This document shows positions 8,870-17,613 of a DNA stretch of 64,000 nucleotides, one piece after another. Location: positions 62,001 through 126,000 of the forward strand of contig NZ_JODY01000012.1 in assembly GCF_000718015.1 (NCBI RefSeq), read 5' to 3'. The notes under the pieces are model-generated. The model saw nothing but the letters and a program-made list of their open reading frames with translations. It made no database searches and was not told the DNA's origin. Source of the stretch: Streptomyces catenulae (GTDB taxonomy: Bacteria > Actinomycetota > Actinomycetes > Streptomycetales > Streptomycetaceae). A program made the position numbers and the translations under genes. Position 1 is the first letter of the stretch, and each line of letters starts with the position of its first letter.

Positions 8870-9139
8870 TCACTTGTTGGCGCACGCGTTCCCGAATGCC
8901 GGGTTGAGCAGCGACACCAGGCCGATGCTGTTGCCGCAGACATTCACCGGGATGTCGACCGGAATCTGGATGTTGTCTCCGCTCAGCACGCCCGGCGAGT
9001 GCGTGGCGGCACCGACGGCGGTGGCGCCGCCGTGGCCGCTTTCGTGACCGCCGTCGGTGGCGGAGGAAATCCCCGCGCCACCGATCACGAGTGCACAGCT
9101 GGCGGTGGCCAGCGCGGCCGACGTGACGATCCGCTTCAT
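8870..9139 (-). CDS. Short chaplin (amyloidal hydrophobin of aerial hyphae)
   Basis: 89 aa. A Sec signal peptide (~residues 1-29, MKRIVTSAALATASC then a hydrophobic run) is followed by one chaplin domain with the family signature HSPGVLSGDNIQIPVDI, then the paired cysteines of NVCGN and NACANK, which would form the single disulphide. There is no sorting signal, so it is a short secreted chaplin that assembles on the cell surface to lower surface tension and coat aerial hyphae. The ATG has AAGGAAAGGAG upstream; a longer in-frame ATG at 9211 would add a non-signal leader and is rejected. Confidence 0.95.
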   Translation of the reverse strand: MKRIVTSAALATASCALVIGGAGISSATDGGHESGHGGATAVGAATHSPGVLSGDNIQIPVDIPVNVCGNSIGLVSLLNPAFGNACANK

Positions 9140-9413
9140 CGCCCGTCTCCTTTCCTTTTGACGAATGGGACAACGCGCCCAACGACCGGGATCGCGCGGG
9201 GATGCGGGCATTCCGCCGTCAGGGAGAAACGTTCAGCCTTATGGAAGACAGCGCCCCGCCCCTCCGGTTGCGGGCATCGCCCCGGTGCCGTATCCCCGCC
9301 CGCCGTCCGGCGTGCCGCCCGGTGCGGCAGGGGACTCTCTGTCAGAGTGCATTCCTGTTCGGCAGCTGCCGGTCAGGAGGACGTGATGCCCCGCAGTCCG
9401 CTTTGCGGGGCCC

Positions 9414-9722
9414 GGGAATTCCGGGGAGACCGCGCGGCGGCGTATGCACCGCGATTCCCCGGAATTCCGCTCGCCGGACCCACCGCGGCGCCGGATGCGT
9501 ATCCGGTACGTCCGGCGTCCCGCGCCCTTTTCCGATTCCCCGGAGAACGGTGCGCTTTCCACCGCTGCCGCCACACGGAAAGCGCACGGCCGGAGCCATT
9601 CGGCGGCACGGTCCGCCACCCGCCGCCGAATGGCTCCGGATTCCCCTCCGCACGGTCCGGGGGAATACCGGGAACGGGGAGAAGAAACCCCGACCGGCGC
9701 ACCGGAAATGCACGGTGCGCCG
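9414..9722. repeat. Array of inverted repeats in a 647-bp intergenic region
   Basis: The gap 9140-9786 has no credible gene. It contains successive inverted repeats: 9415-9427/9456-9468 (13 bp), 9551-9560/9577-9586 (10 bp), 9591-9607/9622-9638 (17 bp, perfect), 9640-9646/9660-9666 (7 bp) and 9695-9704/9713-9722 (10 bp). The last four lie side by side like a chain of stem-loops ending 64 bp before the glycosyltransferase start. This could be a structured leader RNA, a stack of terminators, or protein-binding palindromes. Confidence 0.75.
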
Positions 9723-9786
9723 TGGTCGCCGCCCGCCGCCCATGAGACCCGCCCAGAGGCCCCCGGGGCCCGTAAGGAGGTAACCG

Positions 9787-10965
9787 GTGAAAGTCCTGCA
9801 CCTCGTCACCGGACTGGAGGTGGGCGGCGCCGAGCAGCAGCTGCGGCTGATGCTGCCCCGGCTGCCGTACCGCTGCGACGTCGTCAGCCTGAGCGGCGAC
9901 GGGCCGGTCGGCGACGGCATCCGCGCCGACGGCGGCTCCGTCCTCGCCCTGGACGGGCCGCCCGGCCTGCCCCGGCTCGTCCGGCTGATCCGGCGCGGCG
10001 ACTACGACGTGGTCCACACCCACCGCTACCGCGCCTGTGTCACGGGCCGGATCGCCGCCCGGCTGGCCGGTGTCCGGGGCGTCGTCGCCACCGCCCACAC
10101 CCTGGGCGCCACGGAGATCGACGGCCGTCCGCTGACCCGCCGCGCCCGCGCCCGCTACCGGCGCACCGAGCGGCTGGGTACGGCGACGGTGGCCGTCTCG
10201 GAGCCCGTCGCCGACCGGCTGCGCCGTCTGGGCGTCCCCGGGGAGCGCATCGAGACGCTGGCCCCGGGGGTCGACGCGGACGCCTTCCGGTACGACCCGG
10301 CCGCCCGCGCCGCGGTCCGCGCCCGGCTGGGGCTCGCGGCCGACGCGTTCGTGATCGGGGGCGCCGGGCGGCTGGTGCCCGGCAAACGCTTCGACGTGCT
10401 GATCCGCGCGGTGGCACAGGTGCCGGACGCCCGGCTGGTGCTGGCCGGGGACGGGCCGGAGCGGGCGGCGCTGCGGCGGGCCGCCGATCAGTTCGGGGTG
10501 GGCAACCGGGTCCTGCTGCCGGGCGCCTGGTACGGGGGCGGTGGCGTGGACGGCGACCCGGGGCTGCCCGCGCTCTTCTCGGCGCTCGACGTCCTCGTCG
10601 CACCGGCGCCCGCGCAGGCGTTCGGGACGGCCGTGGTGGAGGCGCTGGCCGCGGGGCTGCCGGTGGTGCACACCGGGTGCCCGGCCCTCGACGGGCTGCC
10701 CGGGGAGCCGGTGCCCGGGGCCCGGCGTACCGGTGCGCGGTCGCATCTGCTGGCCGCGGTCCTGCGCGAGGAGCGGCTGGTGGCGCCCCGGCGGCTGCCC
10801 CCGCCGCCCCTGGTGGCGCGCTACGGGGCGGACCGCGCCGCGCGGGCGCTGGCCGCGCTCCACGAGCGGGCCGCCGGATGTCCGCCACCGGCGGCGGGCG
10901 CCGGGGTGCCGCAGCCCGCCGCGCCCCCGGAGACCGCCGCGTCGGACCCGTCGCTGACCGGCTGA
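9787..10965 (+). CDS. Glycosyltransferase family 4
   Basis: 392 aa, GT-B fold. The N-terminal MKVLHLVTGLEVGGAEQQL is the classic GT4 acceptor-side glycine loop. The C-terminal donor domain carries AGRLVPGKRFDVLIRAV and LVLAGDGPER, and near residue 280 the FGTAVVEALAAGLPVV region that replaces the usual ExxxxxxxE nucleotide-sugar motif. The C-terminal ~40 residues are Pro/Ala-rich. The GTG start has a near-perfect TAAGGAGG ribosome site. The acceptor is unknown. An FAD oxidoreductase follows 84 bp downstream on the same strand, probably co-transcribed. Confidence 0.88.
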   Translation: MKVLHLVTGLEVGGAEQQLRLMLPRLPYRCDVVSLSGDGPVGDGIRADGGSVLALDGPPGLPRLVRLIRRGDYDVVHTHRYRACVTGRIAARLAGVRGVVATAHTLGATEIDGRPLTRRARARYRRTERLGTATVAVSEPVADRLRRLGVPGERIETLAPGVDADAFRYDPAARAAVRARLGLAADAFVIGGAGRLVPGKRFDVLIRAVAQVPDARLVLAGDGPERAALRRAADQFGVGNRVLLPGAWYGGGGVDGDPGLPALFSALDVLVAPAPAQAFGTAVVEALAAGLPVVHTGCPALDGLPGEPVPGARRTGARSHLLAAVLREERLVAPRRLPPPPLVARYGADRAARALAALHERAAGCPPPAAGAGVPQPAAPPETAASDPSLTG

Positions 10966-11005
10966 CACCGGGCAGCGTACCCCGGCACCCGCGGCCCGTA
11001 CGGCG

Positions 11006-11033
11006 CCGCACGACGAGAACCGCACGACGAGAA
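11006..11033 (+). repeat. Perfect 14-bp tandem duplication before a start codon
   Basis: CCGCACGACGAGAA occurs twice head to tail, immediately before the AAGGAG of the next gene. The second copy merges into the ribosome site, so the unit looks like a slippage duplication of the translation leader. Confidence 0.85.
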
Positions 11034-11049
11034 GGAGCAGGGATCTTCC

Positions 11050-12369
11050 ATGGACGACCTCGTGGTGGTGGGCGCCGGCCCCTACGGACTCTCGATCGCC
11101 GCGCACGCGGCGGCGGCCGGAATGCGCCCACGGGTCCTGGGCCGGCCGATGGCGGCGTGGCGGGACCACATGCCCGGCGGCATGTACCTCACCTCCGCGC
11201 CCTGGTCGTCGGACCTGTCCGACCCGGCGGGCACATACACCCTGGCGGCGTACTGCGCGCAGGCGGGCATCCCGGTACGGGAGGGCGTGCCGCTGCCGGG
11301 CACCGTGTTCACCGCGTACGGCCGGTGGTTCGGCGAGCGGGCGGTGACGTCGGAGGTGGAGGAGCGGGCGGTCACCGCGGTGCGGCCGGACGGCGGCGGC
11401 TTCCTGGTGGAGTCCGCGGACGGGGAGCGGATCCGGGCCCGTACCGTCGCACTGGCGGTGGGCGCGGTGCCGTTCGCGCGCCGCCCGGAGCCGCTGTACG
11501 GGCTGCCCGCCGCGCTCGCCTCGCACAGCAGCGACCACCGCGATCTGTCCGGGTTCGCCGGGCGGGACGTGACCGTCGTCGGGTGCGGGCAGTCGGCGCT
11601 GGAGACCGCGGTGCTCTTGGCCGAACTGGGCGCGCGGGCCCGGATCGTGGCGCGGGCCGGGCGGATCCACTGGGAGGCCGCGCCACCGCGTCTGGACCGG
11701 CCGTTCCCGGCCGCGCTGCGCGCCCCGCACAGCGGGCTGGGCACCGGGTGGACGCACTGGCTGCGGGCCGAGGTGCCCTGGGCGGTGCGGTGGCTGCCGA
11801 CGGCGGCCCGGGGGCGGGGTGCGGCGCAGCCGCCGCGTCCGGCCGGCGCCTGGTGGCTGCGGGACCGGTTCGAGACCGCCGTCCCGGTGCTGACCGGCCA
11901 CCGGGTGCGCGCCGCGGTCCCCGGGGACGGCGCGGTCCGCCTCGAACTGGCCGCCGCCGACGGCCGGTCCACGGTGGTGGAGACCGAGCATGTGATCGCG
12001 GCGACCGGGTTCGTCCCGGACCTGCGGCGGCTGCGGCTGCTCGATCCGCGGATGCGCGAGGGGCTGCGGACCGTACGGCCCGGCCGGGCGCCCGAGCTGA
12101 GCGGGCTCTTCGAATCGTCCTGGCCGGGGCTGTTCTTCGCCGGTCCGCTGGCCGCGGCGTCGTTCGGCCCGGCGATGCGCTCCGTCTACGGCACGGCGTT
12201 CACCGCGCCGCGGCTGCTGCGCGGGGTGCGGCGGCGGCTGGGCCGGGGGCCGGGCAGCCTGGCCATCCCGCGTCCGGCGCCGGGCCGTACCGCGCCCGCC
12301 GCCCCGCCCCTGGAGCGGACGCCGTGCGGTGCGGCGTACGCGGACGAGGCGGCGCAGCCCGCAGGCTGA
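11050..12369 (+). CDS. FAD/NAD(P)-binding oxidoreductase (flavin monooxygenase-like)
   Basis: 439 aa. FAD-binding GxGxxG at the extreme N-terminus (VVGAGPYGLSIA), a second dinucleotide motif VTVVGCGQSALETAVLL near residue 178, and the late ATG motif region (HVIAATGFVPDLRRL, ~residue 315). This order fits flavin-containing monooxygenase / lysine-N-hydroxylase-like proteins and SidA-related oxidoreductases; the substrate is not predictable. SD AGAAGGAG is 14 nt from the ATG, a long spacing. The C-terminal 50 residues are low-complexity. It likely forms a unit with the glycosyltransferase. Confidence 0.82.
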   Translation: MDDLVVVGAGPYGLSIAAHAAAAGMRPRVLGRPMAAWRDHMPGGMYLTSAPWSSDLSDPAGTYTLAAYCAQAGIPVREGVPLPGTVFTAYGRWFGERAVTSEVEERAVTAVRPDGGGFLVESADGERIRARTVALAVGAVPFARRPEPLYGLPAALASHSSDHRDLSGFAGRDVTVVGCGQSALETAVLLAELGARARIVARAGRIHWEAAPPRLDRPFPAALRAPHSGLGTGWTHWLRAEVPWAVRWLPTAARGRGAAQPPRPAGAWWLRDRFETAVPVLTGHRVRAAVPGDGAVRLELAAADGRSTVVETEHVIAATGFVPDLRRLRLLDPRMREGLRTVRPGRAPELSGLFESSWPGLFFAGPLAAASFGPAMRSVYGTAFTAPRLLRGVRRRLGRGPGSLAIPRPAPGRTAPAAPPLERTPCGAAYADEAAQPAG

Positions 12370-12453
12370 CGGCGCACGACCGATTCTGCACGCCCTGGTT
12401 GCCGCCCCCGTACGCCGGGCGGCGCCGGGGCGTTCCCGCTTCCTGAGCGGGTG

Positions 12454-12879
12454 TCAGCGGCACCGGTCGACCGCCTCGATGGTGCGGGCCGCCTCGCCCA
12501 GGGCGGCGCGCAGTACGGCCGGGTCGGTGGCGTCGCCGTACGCGCCCTCGGGCGGCACCAGCCAGCCGGTCCCGGTCACCGGCGGCTCCGGGGCGCCCCG
12601 TCCGGCGGCGGTGGCGCCGCCACGGCCGAACGTCCGGGTGCAGGCGCTGCCGGGCAGGTCCCAGCGTTCGGCGGTCCCGGCGGGCACCAGGAAGCCGAGG
12701 GTGTGGCACGGTCCGTCGTGCAGGACCGGGCCGACGCCGTCGCCCAGCCGCAGGATGTCGACGGCTTCCAGTCCCTGCCGGGCGGGCACCGTGACGAGGT
12801 CGCAGAACGGGCTCCGATCGGGTGGCACCCCCGCCCCGGCGCACCTCGTGCCACCCTCTCCCACACCGGACTTCCGCAC
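12454..12879 (-). CDS. Small conserved protein related to the 21225 gene product
   Basis: 141 aa from a GTG with AGGAGGAGG 8 nt upstream; the frame is open for another 109 codons but that part lacks coding character. The core GPVLHDGPCHTLGFLVPAGT and the late GTGWLVPPEGAYGDA segment recur, in the same order and spacing, in the product of 21225-21866, so the two are probably paralogs or share a domain. The fold resembles the N-terminal part of actinobacterial proteins annotated as bifunctional primase/polymerase-like, but no catalytic carboxylates are obvious. It is divergent from the HTH/TPR regulator at 13124. Confidence 0.7.
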   Translation of the reverse strand: MRKSGVGEGGTRCAGAGVPPDRSPFCDLVTVPARQGLEAVDILRLGDGVGPVLHDGPCHTLGFLVPAGTAERWDLPGSACTRTFGRGGATAAGRGAPEPPVTGTGWLVPPEGAYGDATDPAVLRAALGEAARTIEAVDRCR

Positions 12880-12911
12880 GGAAAACCCCTCCTCCTGAAC
12901 CGCTGGGTATC

Positions 12912-12932
12912 GACACCGTGTCCAACGGTGTC
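12912..12932. promoter_or_regulatory. Inverted repeat in a divergent promoter region
   Basis: GACACCG and CGGTGTC are separated by 7 bp inside the 244-bp divergent region; a further CGGTGTC occurs near 13030. It is a plausible operator for the adjacent HTH regulator. Only the repeat is observed. Confidence 0.4.
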
Positions 12933-13123
12933 CTCCGTCAACAGCTACGGCGCCGGACCGCCGCAAAGGATGGCAGTTCATGGCGGATCGTGGGTGAGAT
13001 ATCCGGTTTGTAGCCATACCCTCCGTATCGGTGTCGTCACAGCCGGTACGGTCGTCCCGCCGCTCCGCCAGGAATGCGGCCTCGCCACAGAGATGGCACG
13101 GAGAGGGCACGGAGAGGTCCGCC

Positions 13124-14524
13124 ATGACGTCGCCAGCAGCGCGTTCCGCGTCGTCCCGCACCGTCCCCGCCCGTCCGAACACCGCCTTCCGGCAGCTGCG
13201 CGGCAAGCTGTCACCGGGCGAGTTCGCGGCGGCGGTCCGCCGGTCCGCCCGTGAGATCGGCGAGCAGGTCTCGTGCGACGCCCGTTACGTGGGCCGCGTC
13301 GAGTCCGGGGAGATCCGCTGCCCGAACTACGCGTACGAGCGCGTGTTCCGGCACATGTTCCCCGGGCTGTCGCCGGCCGACATGGGGTTCGCGGCGCGCG
13401 AGGCGGTACGCGGACGGGGGGCGCGTACGGCGGCGGTGAGCGCCCCGCCCCTGGCACCCGAACCCGACCACCGCGATACCTGTATCCAGAGCTGCGAGGA
13501 GAGCGACGTGCTGCGTCGCGCGTTCATCACCGGCGGCCCGGCGGCCGCCCTGGGCATCGCCGCCCCACCCGCCTTCGCCGTCCCCGCGCCCCGGCCGTCC
13601 TCCGGCGGCCGTCCCGGCGCAGCCGAGGCCACCGCCCTGGAGGACGCGGTCCGGCGGATCCGTCTGCTCGACGACCGGCACGGCGCGGACGAGATCTACC
13701 ACCGCGCGACGGCGCCGCTGCACTCCGCCTACGCGCTGCTGGACGCGGGCGCGGAGCGGCGGGCGGTCGCCGACCGGCTGCACCGCGGCGCCGGGGAACT
13801 GGCCCTGTCCGTGGGCTGGCTGGCGCACGACTCGGGCCGTTTCGAGGACGCCCGCTCGCACTACGCCGAGGCGCTGGCCACCGCCCGGGTCTGCGGCGAC
13901 GCGGCGCTGGAGGCGCACGCGTTCTGCAACGCCGCCTTCCTCGCCCGCGACGCCGGGCGCCCGCGCGAGGCGGTCCGCGCGGCGCAGGCCGCCCAGCGGG
14001 CCGCGCGGCGCCTCGCCTCGCCCCGGCTCCAGTCGCTGCTGGCGCTGCGGGAGGCGGGCGGGCTGGCGCTGCTCGCCGACCGCTCCGGCTGTGAGCGCGC
14101 GCTCTCCCGGGCCCGGCGGTTCTTCGGGAGCGGCCCCGGCGACCACGACCCGGAGTGGATGAGCTTCTACGGGGAGGCCGAACTGGAGGGCCTGGAGGCG
14201 CAGTGCTGGTCGGCACTGGGCGACGGGGGGCGCGCGGTGACGCACGCGCGCCGTGCGGTGGCGCTCCAGAAGCCGCACTTCACCCGGAACATCGCGCTGT
14301 TCACCACGGAGTTGGCGGCCGATCTGGCGGGCGACGGGGCTCCCGAGGAGGCGGGCGCCACCGGGAGCCGGGCGCTGCGGCTGCTGGGGCAGGTGAAGTC
14401 GTCGCGGATCCGCGCGATGCTCGACTCCACCGCCCGCACGCTGCGGCCGCACCGCTCCGTCAAGGAGGTCGCCGCCTTCCTGGAACGGCACGCCGCGCTC
14501 CCGGCGCCCCGTCAGGTCCGCTGA
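13124..14524 (+). CDS. HTH/TPR transcriptional regulator (NsdA-like)
   Basis: 466 aa. The N-terminal ~90 residues form an XRE-like helix-turn-helix (FRQLRGKLSPGEFAAAV through RYVGRVESGEIRCPN, ending with a conserved FPGLSPADMGF). A hydrophobic, Ala-rich stretch near 137-150 (FITGGPAAALGIAAPP) follows a short linker. The remainder is a helical TPR-like array with repeated ALxxA/ExHAFCNAAFLARDAG units. This architecture matches the Streptomyces NsdA-type regulators of differentiation and antibiotic production. ATG 13124 follows GGAGAGG by 6 nt. It is divergent from the small protein at 12454, so the two may be functionally paired. Confidence 0.82.
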   Translation: MTSPAARSASSRTVPARPNTAFRQLRGKLSPGEFAAAVRRSAREIGEQVSCDARYVGRVESGEIRCPNYAYERVFRHMFPGLSPADMGFAAREAVRGRGARTAAVSAPPLAPEPDHRDTCIQSCEESDVLRRAFITGGPAAALGIAAPPAFAVPAPRPSSGGRPGAAEATALEDAVRRIRLLDDRHGADEIYHRATAPLHSAYALLDAGAERRAVADRLHRGAGELALSVGWLAHDSGRFEDARSHYAEALATARVCGDAALEAHAFCNAAFLARDAGRPREAVRAAQAAQRAARRLASPRLQSLLALREAGGLALLADRSGCERALSRARRFFGSGPGDHDPEWMSFYGEAELEGLEAQCWSALGDGGRAVTHARRAVALQKPHFTRNIALFTTELAADLAGDGAPEEAGATGSRALRLLGQVKSSRIRAMLDSTARTLRPHRSVKEVAAFLERHAALPAPRQVR

Positions 14525-14545
14525 CCCGCCGGGCGCCCGGGGCCG

Positions 14546-15139
14546 TCAGCCCAGGTGCCCGGTGTCGTTCCAGCGCTCGATGGCGGGCTCGCCGTAGGCC
14601 CAGCCCAGGACCGACAGGGACGTCGGGTCGAGGCGGATACGGGCGGCGAACGAGACGTCCAGGCCGAGCCAGCGGGCGCCCAGGGAGCGCAGGATGTGGC
14701 CGTGCGCGAAGACCAGCACATCGCGGTCGGCCGCGCGCGCCCAGTCGATGACGCGGTCGGCCCGCGCGGCGACCTCGGCGAGCGTCTCGCCCTCGGGGAC
14801 GCCGTCGCGCCACAGGAGCCAGCCGGGCCGCCGCTCCTTGATCTGGGCGGGCGTCAGGCCCTCGTACGCGCCGTAGTCGACCTCCATGAGGGCGTCCCAC
14901 TCCTCGGCGCGGTCGCCGAAACCGGCCAGCTCACAGGTCTCCTTGGCGCGCCGCAGCGGGCTGGTGCGCACCTCGACGCCGGGCAGCCCGTCCCAGGGCG
15001 CGCGGTGCAGCCGCTCGCCCAGGAGCTTCGCGCCCGTGCGCCCCTCCGCCAGGAGCGGGATGTCGGTGCGGCCGGTGTGCCTGCCGGACAGGGACCACTC
15101 GGTCTGTCCGTGCCGGGCCAGGAGGATGCGCGCTGCCAT
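14546..15139 (-). CDS. Histidine phosphatase family protein
   Basis: 197 aa with the phosphoglycerate-mutase signature [17 protein letters not shown] (catalytic RHG near residues 8-10), the second acidic site [15 protein letters not shown] and the late catalytic [11 protein letters not shown]. Probably a small-molecule phosphatase; the substrate is open. ATG 15139 is preceded by GAGAGG, and the 48-codon in-frame extension upstream is low-complexity. It is convergent with the regulator gene (21 bp gap). Confidence 0.9.
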   Translation of the reverse strand: MAARILLARHGQTEWSLSGRHTGRTDIPLLAEGRTGAKLLGERLHRAPWDGLPGVEVRTSPLRRAKETCELAGFGDRAEEWDALMEVDYGAYEGLTPAQIKERRPGWLLWRDGVPEGETLAEVAARADRVIDWARAADRDVLVFAHGHILRSLGARWLGLDVSFAARIRLDPTSLSVLGWAYGEPAIERWNDTGHLG

Positions 15140-15449
15140 GGGGGCCGTACCTCTCGCCGATCTCTCGGCTGCTCGTTGCAGGTGGTGCAGGTGGTGCGGG
15201 TGGTGCGGGACACCGCGGGGTGCGCCGCGGCGTCGTCGCCGTACGGGCGGGCGCGGGCACGGCACCGGGCCCACGCGCCCCACGGAATTCCATCATCGCG
15301 TACCGGGCCGTCCGGGGCCGGGGCGCCCCGGGCGGGACCGGTGCGGAGCAGTCAGCCATACAGCGTATGGTGGACGGTCGCCGGATCCACCGGCGGGGCG
15401 GCGCGGTGGTGGCCACCGCACCCGAGAAGCACGACGAAGAAGGTGCGCG
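15140..15449. other. Divergent intergenic region with a short tandem repeat
   Basis: 310 bp between the divergent phosphatase and PAP2 genes. At about 15179-15209 a 9-bp unit of the type AGGTGGTGC is repeated about three times. No confident promoter box is seen; both genes must be driven from here. Confidence 0.55.
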
Positions 15450-16367
15450 ATGGTGAGCGCAGCGCCCCGCACGGCGGCCCGGCCCGGCCGCCCCCGGTGG
15501 TGGACCGAACTCCCGCTCCTGGCCGCGGTGTACGCCGCGTACTCCGCGGGCCGACTGCTGGCCCGGGGCGACGTGTCCGCCGCCACCGGGCACGGCACCG
15601 CCCTGCTCCGGGTCGAACGGGCCCTCCACCTCACCCCGGAACCGGCGCTGAACCGGCTCTTCACCGGGGTCCCGGTGGTCGGCGTCCCCGCCGCGTACGC
15701 CTATGCGGCGCTGCACTACGTCGTCACCCCGGCGGTCCTGGTGTGGCTGTGGCGACGGCGGCCCGCGCACTACCGGGTCGCCCGCGGCCGACTGCTGACC
15801 GCCACCCTCATAGGACTGATCGGCTTCACCCTCTTCCCGACCGCCCCGCCGCGGCTGCTCGACGCCGGGCAGGGCTTCGTGGACGGCATGGCCCACTACG
15901 CCGGTTACGGCTGGTGGGGCGCCGAGGCGAGCGCCCCGCGCGGTCTGGGCGGGCTGACGAACCAGTACGCGGCGATGCCGAGCCTCCATGTGGGCTGGGC
16001 GCTGTGGTGCGGGGTGGTGGTGTGGCGGCTGGCCTCCTCCCGGGTGGCGCGGGCGCTCGCCGTGGCCTACCCGGTGGCCATCGCCCTGGTGGTGATGGGC
16101 ACCGCCAACCACTACCTGCTGGACGTGGTGGCGGGCGTCGCCGTCATGGGCGTGGGCGCCTGGCTCACCGGCCCGCTGCTCCGGCTCGTCGACGCGGTGC
16201 GCGACCGCCGCGGCGCCACCGGGCGGCGCGGGACGGCCGGGGGCGTTGTCGGTGCCGGATGCGAGACTTCGCCGGGTGAACGTTTTCCGCGACAGCCCAC
16301 CCGCGGCGGACGCCGTCCCGAGCGCCCGGCCGACGCCGTCCCCGAGCCTGCGGCGGCGCCTCACTGA
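15450..16367 (+). CDS. PAP2-superfamily membrane phosphatase
   Basis: 305 aa with about six membrane segments. The PAP2/AUR1-type catalytic set is visible: LFPTAPPRLL (motif before the active site), MPSLHVGWALW (SxxxH, motif 2) and GTANHYLLDVVAGV (motif 3 with the nucleophile-side His). Likely dephosphorylates a lipid phosphate or transfers inositol-phosphate-like head groups at the membrane. The ATG follows GAAGAAGG. The last ~30 codons are low-complexity and overlap the start of the next gene by about 92 bp, an unusually long overlap if both starts are right. Confidence 0.88.
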   Translation: MVSAAPRTAARPGRPRWWTELPLLAAVYAAYSAGRLLARGDVSAATGHGTALLRVERALHLTPEPALNRLFTGVPVVGVPAAYAYAALHYVVTPAVLVWLWRRRPAHYRVARGRLLTATLIGLIGFTLFPTAPPRLLDAGQGFVDGMAHYAGYGWWGAEASAPRGLGGLTNQYAAMPSLHVGWALWCGVVVWRLASSRVARALAVAYPVAIALVVMGTANHYLLDVVAGVAVMGVGAWLTGPLLRLVDAVRDRRGATGRRGTAGGVVGAGCETSPGERFPRQPTRGGRRPERPADAVPEPAAAPH

Positions 16368-17613
16368 GCTGCGCGGGCCGGGCATACACCCCCGCGCGCT
16401 CGATGCCCGGGCGCTCGCCGCGCTGGCCGCCAACCCGGGCTGCCGCCGCCGCGCGCTGCTGGACGGCGCGGGCGTCGACAAGGCCGCCCTGGCCCAGGCC
16501 CTCGGCTCCCCCGCGGGCCACGGCCAGTCCCGGTTCGCCCTCGCCCGGGGCAACAGCTTCGAGGCCCGGGTCAAGGCGGACGGCGGCGCCGAACTGCTGC
16601 GGCTGCTGCACGCCCGGCTGCCGTCCGGCACCCCCGCGCCCGAGGAGGGCGAGGTCGCCGCGCCGGAGCTGACGGCCGCCGGTCCCGAGGGCCGGGCGGC
16701 CCGTACGGCGCTGGCGCTGCGGGAGGCCACGGCCGCCGGGGGCTGGACGCTGCTGGACCACCCGCTGCTCGCGGTCGACGTCGCCGGTTCGCCCGCCTAT
16801 GTGGAGCCGGACGCGGTGGTGGTCCGTCCGGACGGCGTCTGGACGGTCGTCGAGATCAAGTCCTTCCCGATGATCGACGGCGCGGCGGACGCCGCCAAGG
16901 TGGGCGCGGCGGCCCGGCAGGCGGCGGTCTACGTCCACGCCCTGGAGGGCGTCGCCGCGCAGGTCACCGCCCACGGGGAGGGTCCGGCCCGGGTCGGCGA
17001 GCGGGTGCTGCTGGTCTGCCCGCAGGACTTCTCCAACCTCCCCACGGCCGCCGCCGTCGACATCCGCAAACAGCTCGCCACCACCCGGCGGCAGCTGGCC
17101 CGGCTCACCCGGGTCGAGGAGATCGCCGCCGCGCTGCCCCCGGACACCACCTTCGACCTGCGCCTCACCGACGACGGCCGGACCGCGACCCGCCCCGCGG
17201 ACGAGTTGGCCGACGCCGTCGAGACGGTCGACGCGGCATACGCGCCCGAGTGCCTGGCCGCCTGTGAGCTGGCGTTCCACTGCCGCGCCCGCTCCCGTGA
17301 GCAGGGCGCCGTGGAGAGCCTGGGCCGCGGCGTCCGCGGCGAGCTGGGGTCGCTGCGCACCATCGAGGAGGTGCTGGCCGCGGCCGGTGCGCCGACGGCG
17401 GACGCCCCCGGGTGCGGCGCGCAACCGGCCGCCCCGGAGCACACCCCCACGGACCCGGGCCCGGACCCCGACGACCCCGACGACGACGCCGATCCGGCCC
17501 TCGCCGCGCTGCGCCGCGCCGCCCGGTTGCGCGCCGAGGCGCTGGCCGCCGCCGCGCCGCCGGTGCCCGTCCCCCGTACCGCCCCCGGAGCGGAGGATCC
17601 GGTATGCCGCTGA
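16276..17613 (+). CDS. RecB-family PD-(D/E)XK nuclease with Fe-S type cysteine set
   Basis: 445 aa. The nuclease motifs are in order: ARGNSFEAR (E96), YVEPDAVVV (D179), VVEIKSF (E193-K195) and the RecB-type QxxxY (Q215-Y219). Four cysteines are arranged as in AddB/Cas4 nucleases, one before the core (C56) and three after it (C326, C330, C336; C-x3-C-x5-C), suggesting a 4Fe-4S cluster. The C-terminus is acidic and Ala/Pro-rich. The start is uncertain (TTG 16246, GTG 16252 or GTG 16276). The stop overlaps the next start by 10 bp. With a helicase two genes downstream, it resembles a split DNA-processing machine. Motifs are observed; the Fe-S cluster is inferred. Confidence 0.85.
   Translation: MNVFRDSPPAADAVPSARPTPSPSLRRRLTELRGPGIHPRALDARALAALAANPGCRRRALLDGAGVDKAALAQALGSPAGHGQSRFALARGNSFEARVKADGGAELLRLLHARLPSGTPAPEEGEVAAPELTAAGPEGRAARTALALREATAAGGWTLLDHPLLAVDVAGSPAYVEPDAVVVRPDGVWTVVEIKSFPMIDGAADAAKVGAAARQAAVYVHALEGVAAQVTAHGEGPARVGERVLLVCPQDFSNLPTAAAVDIRKQLATTRRQLARLTRVEEIAAALPPDTTFDLRLTDDGRTATRPADELADAVETVDAAYAPECLAACELAFHCRARSREQGAVESLGRGVRGELGSLRTIEEVLAAAGAPTADAPGCGAQPAAPEHTPTDPGPDPDDPDDDADPALAALRRAARLRAEALAAAAPPVPVPRTAPGAEDPVCR

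Noticed and set aside
9373..11991. Long minus-strand open frame (872 aa) over the hairpin region, glycosyltransferase and oxidoreductase
   Set aside because: It is antisense to two genes with clear motifs; composition only.
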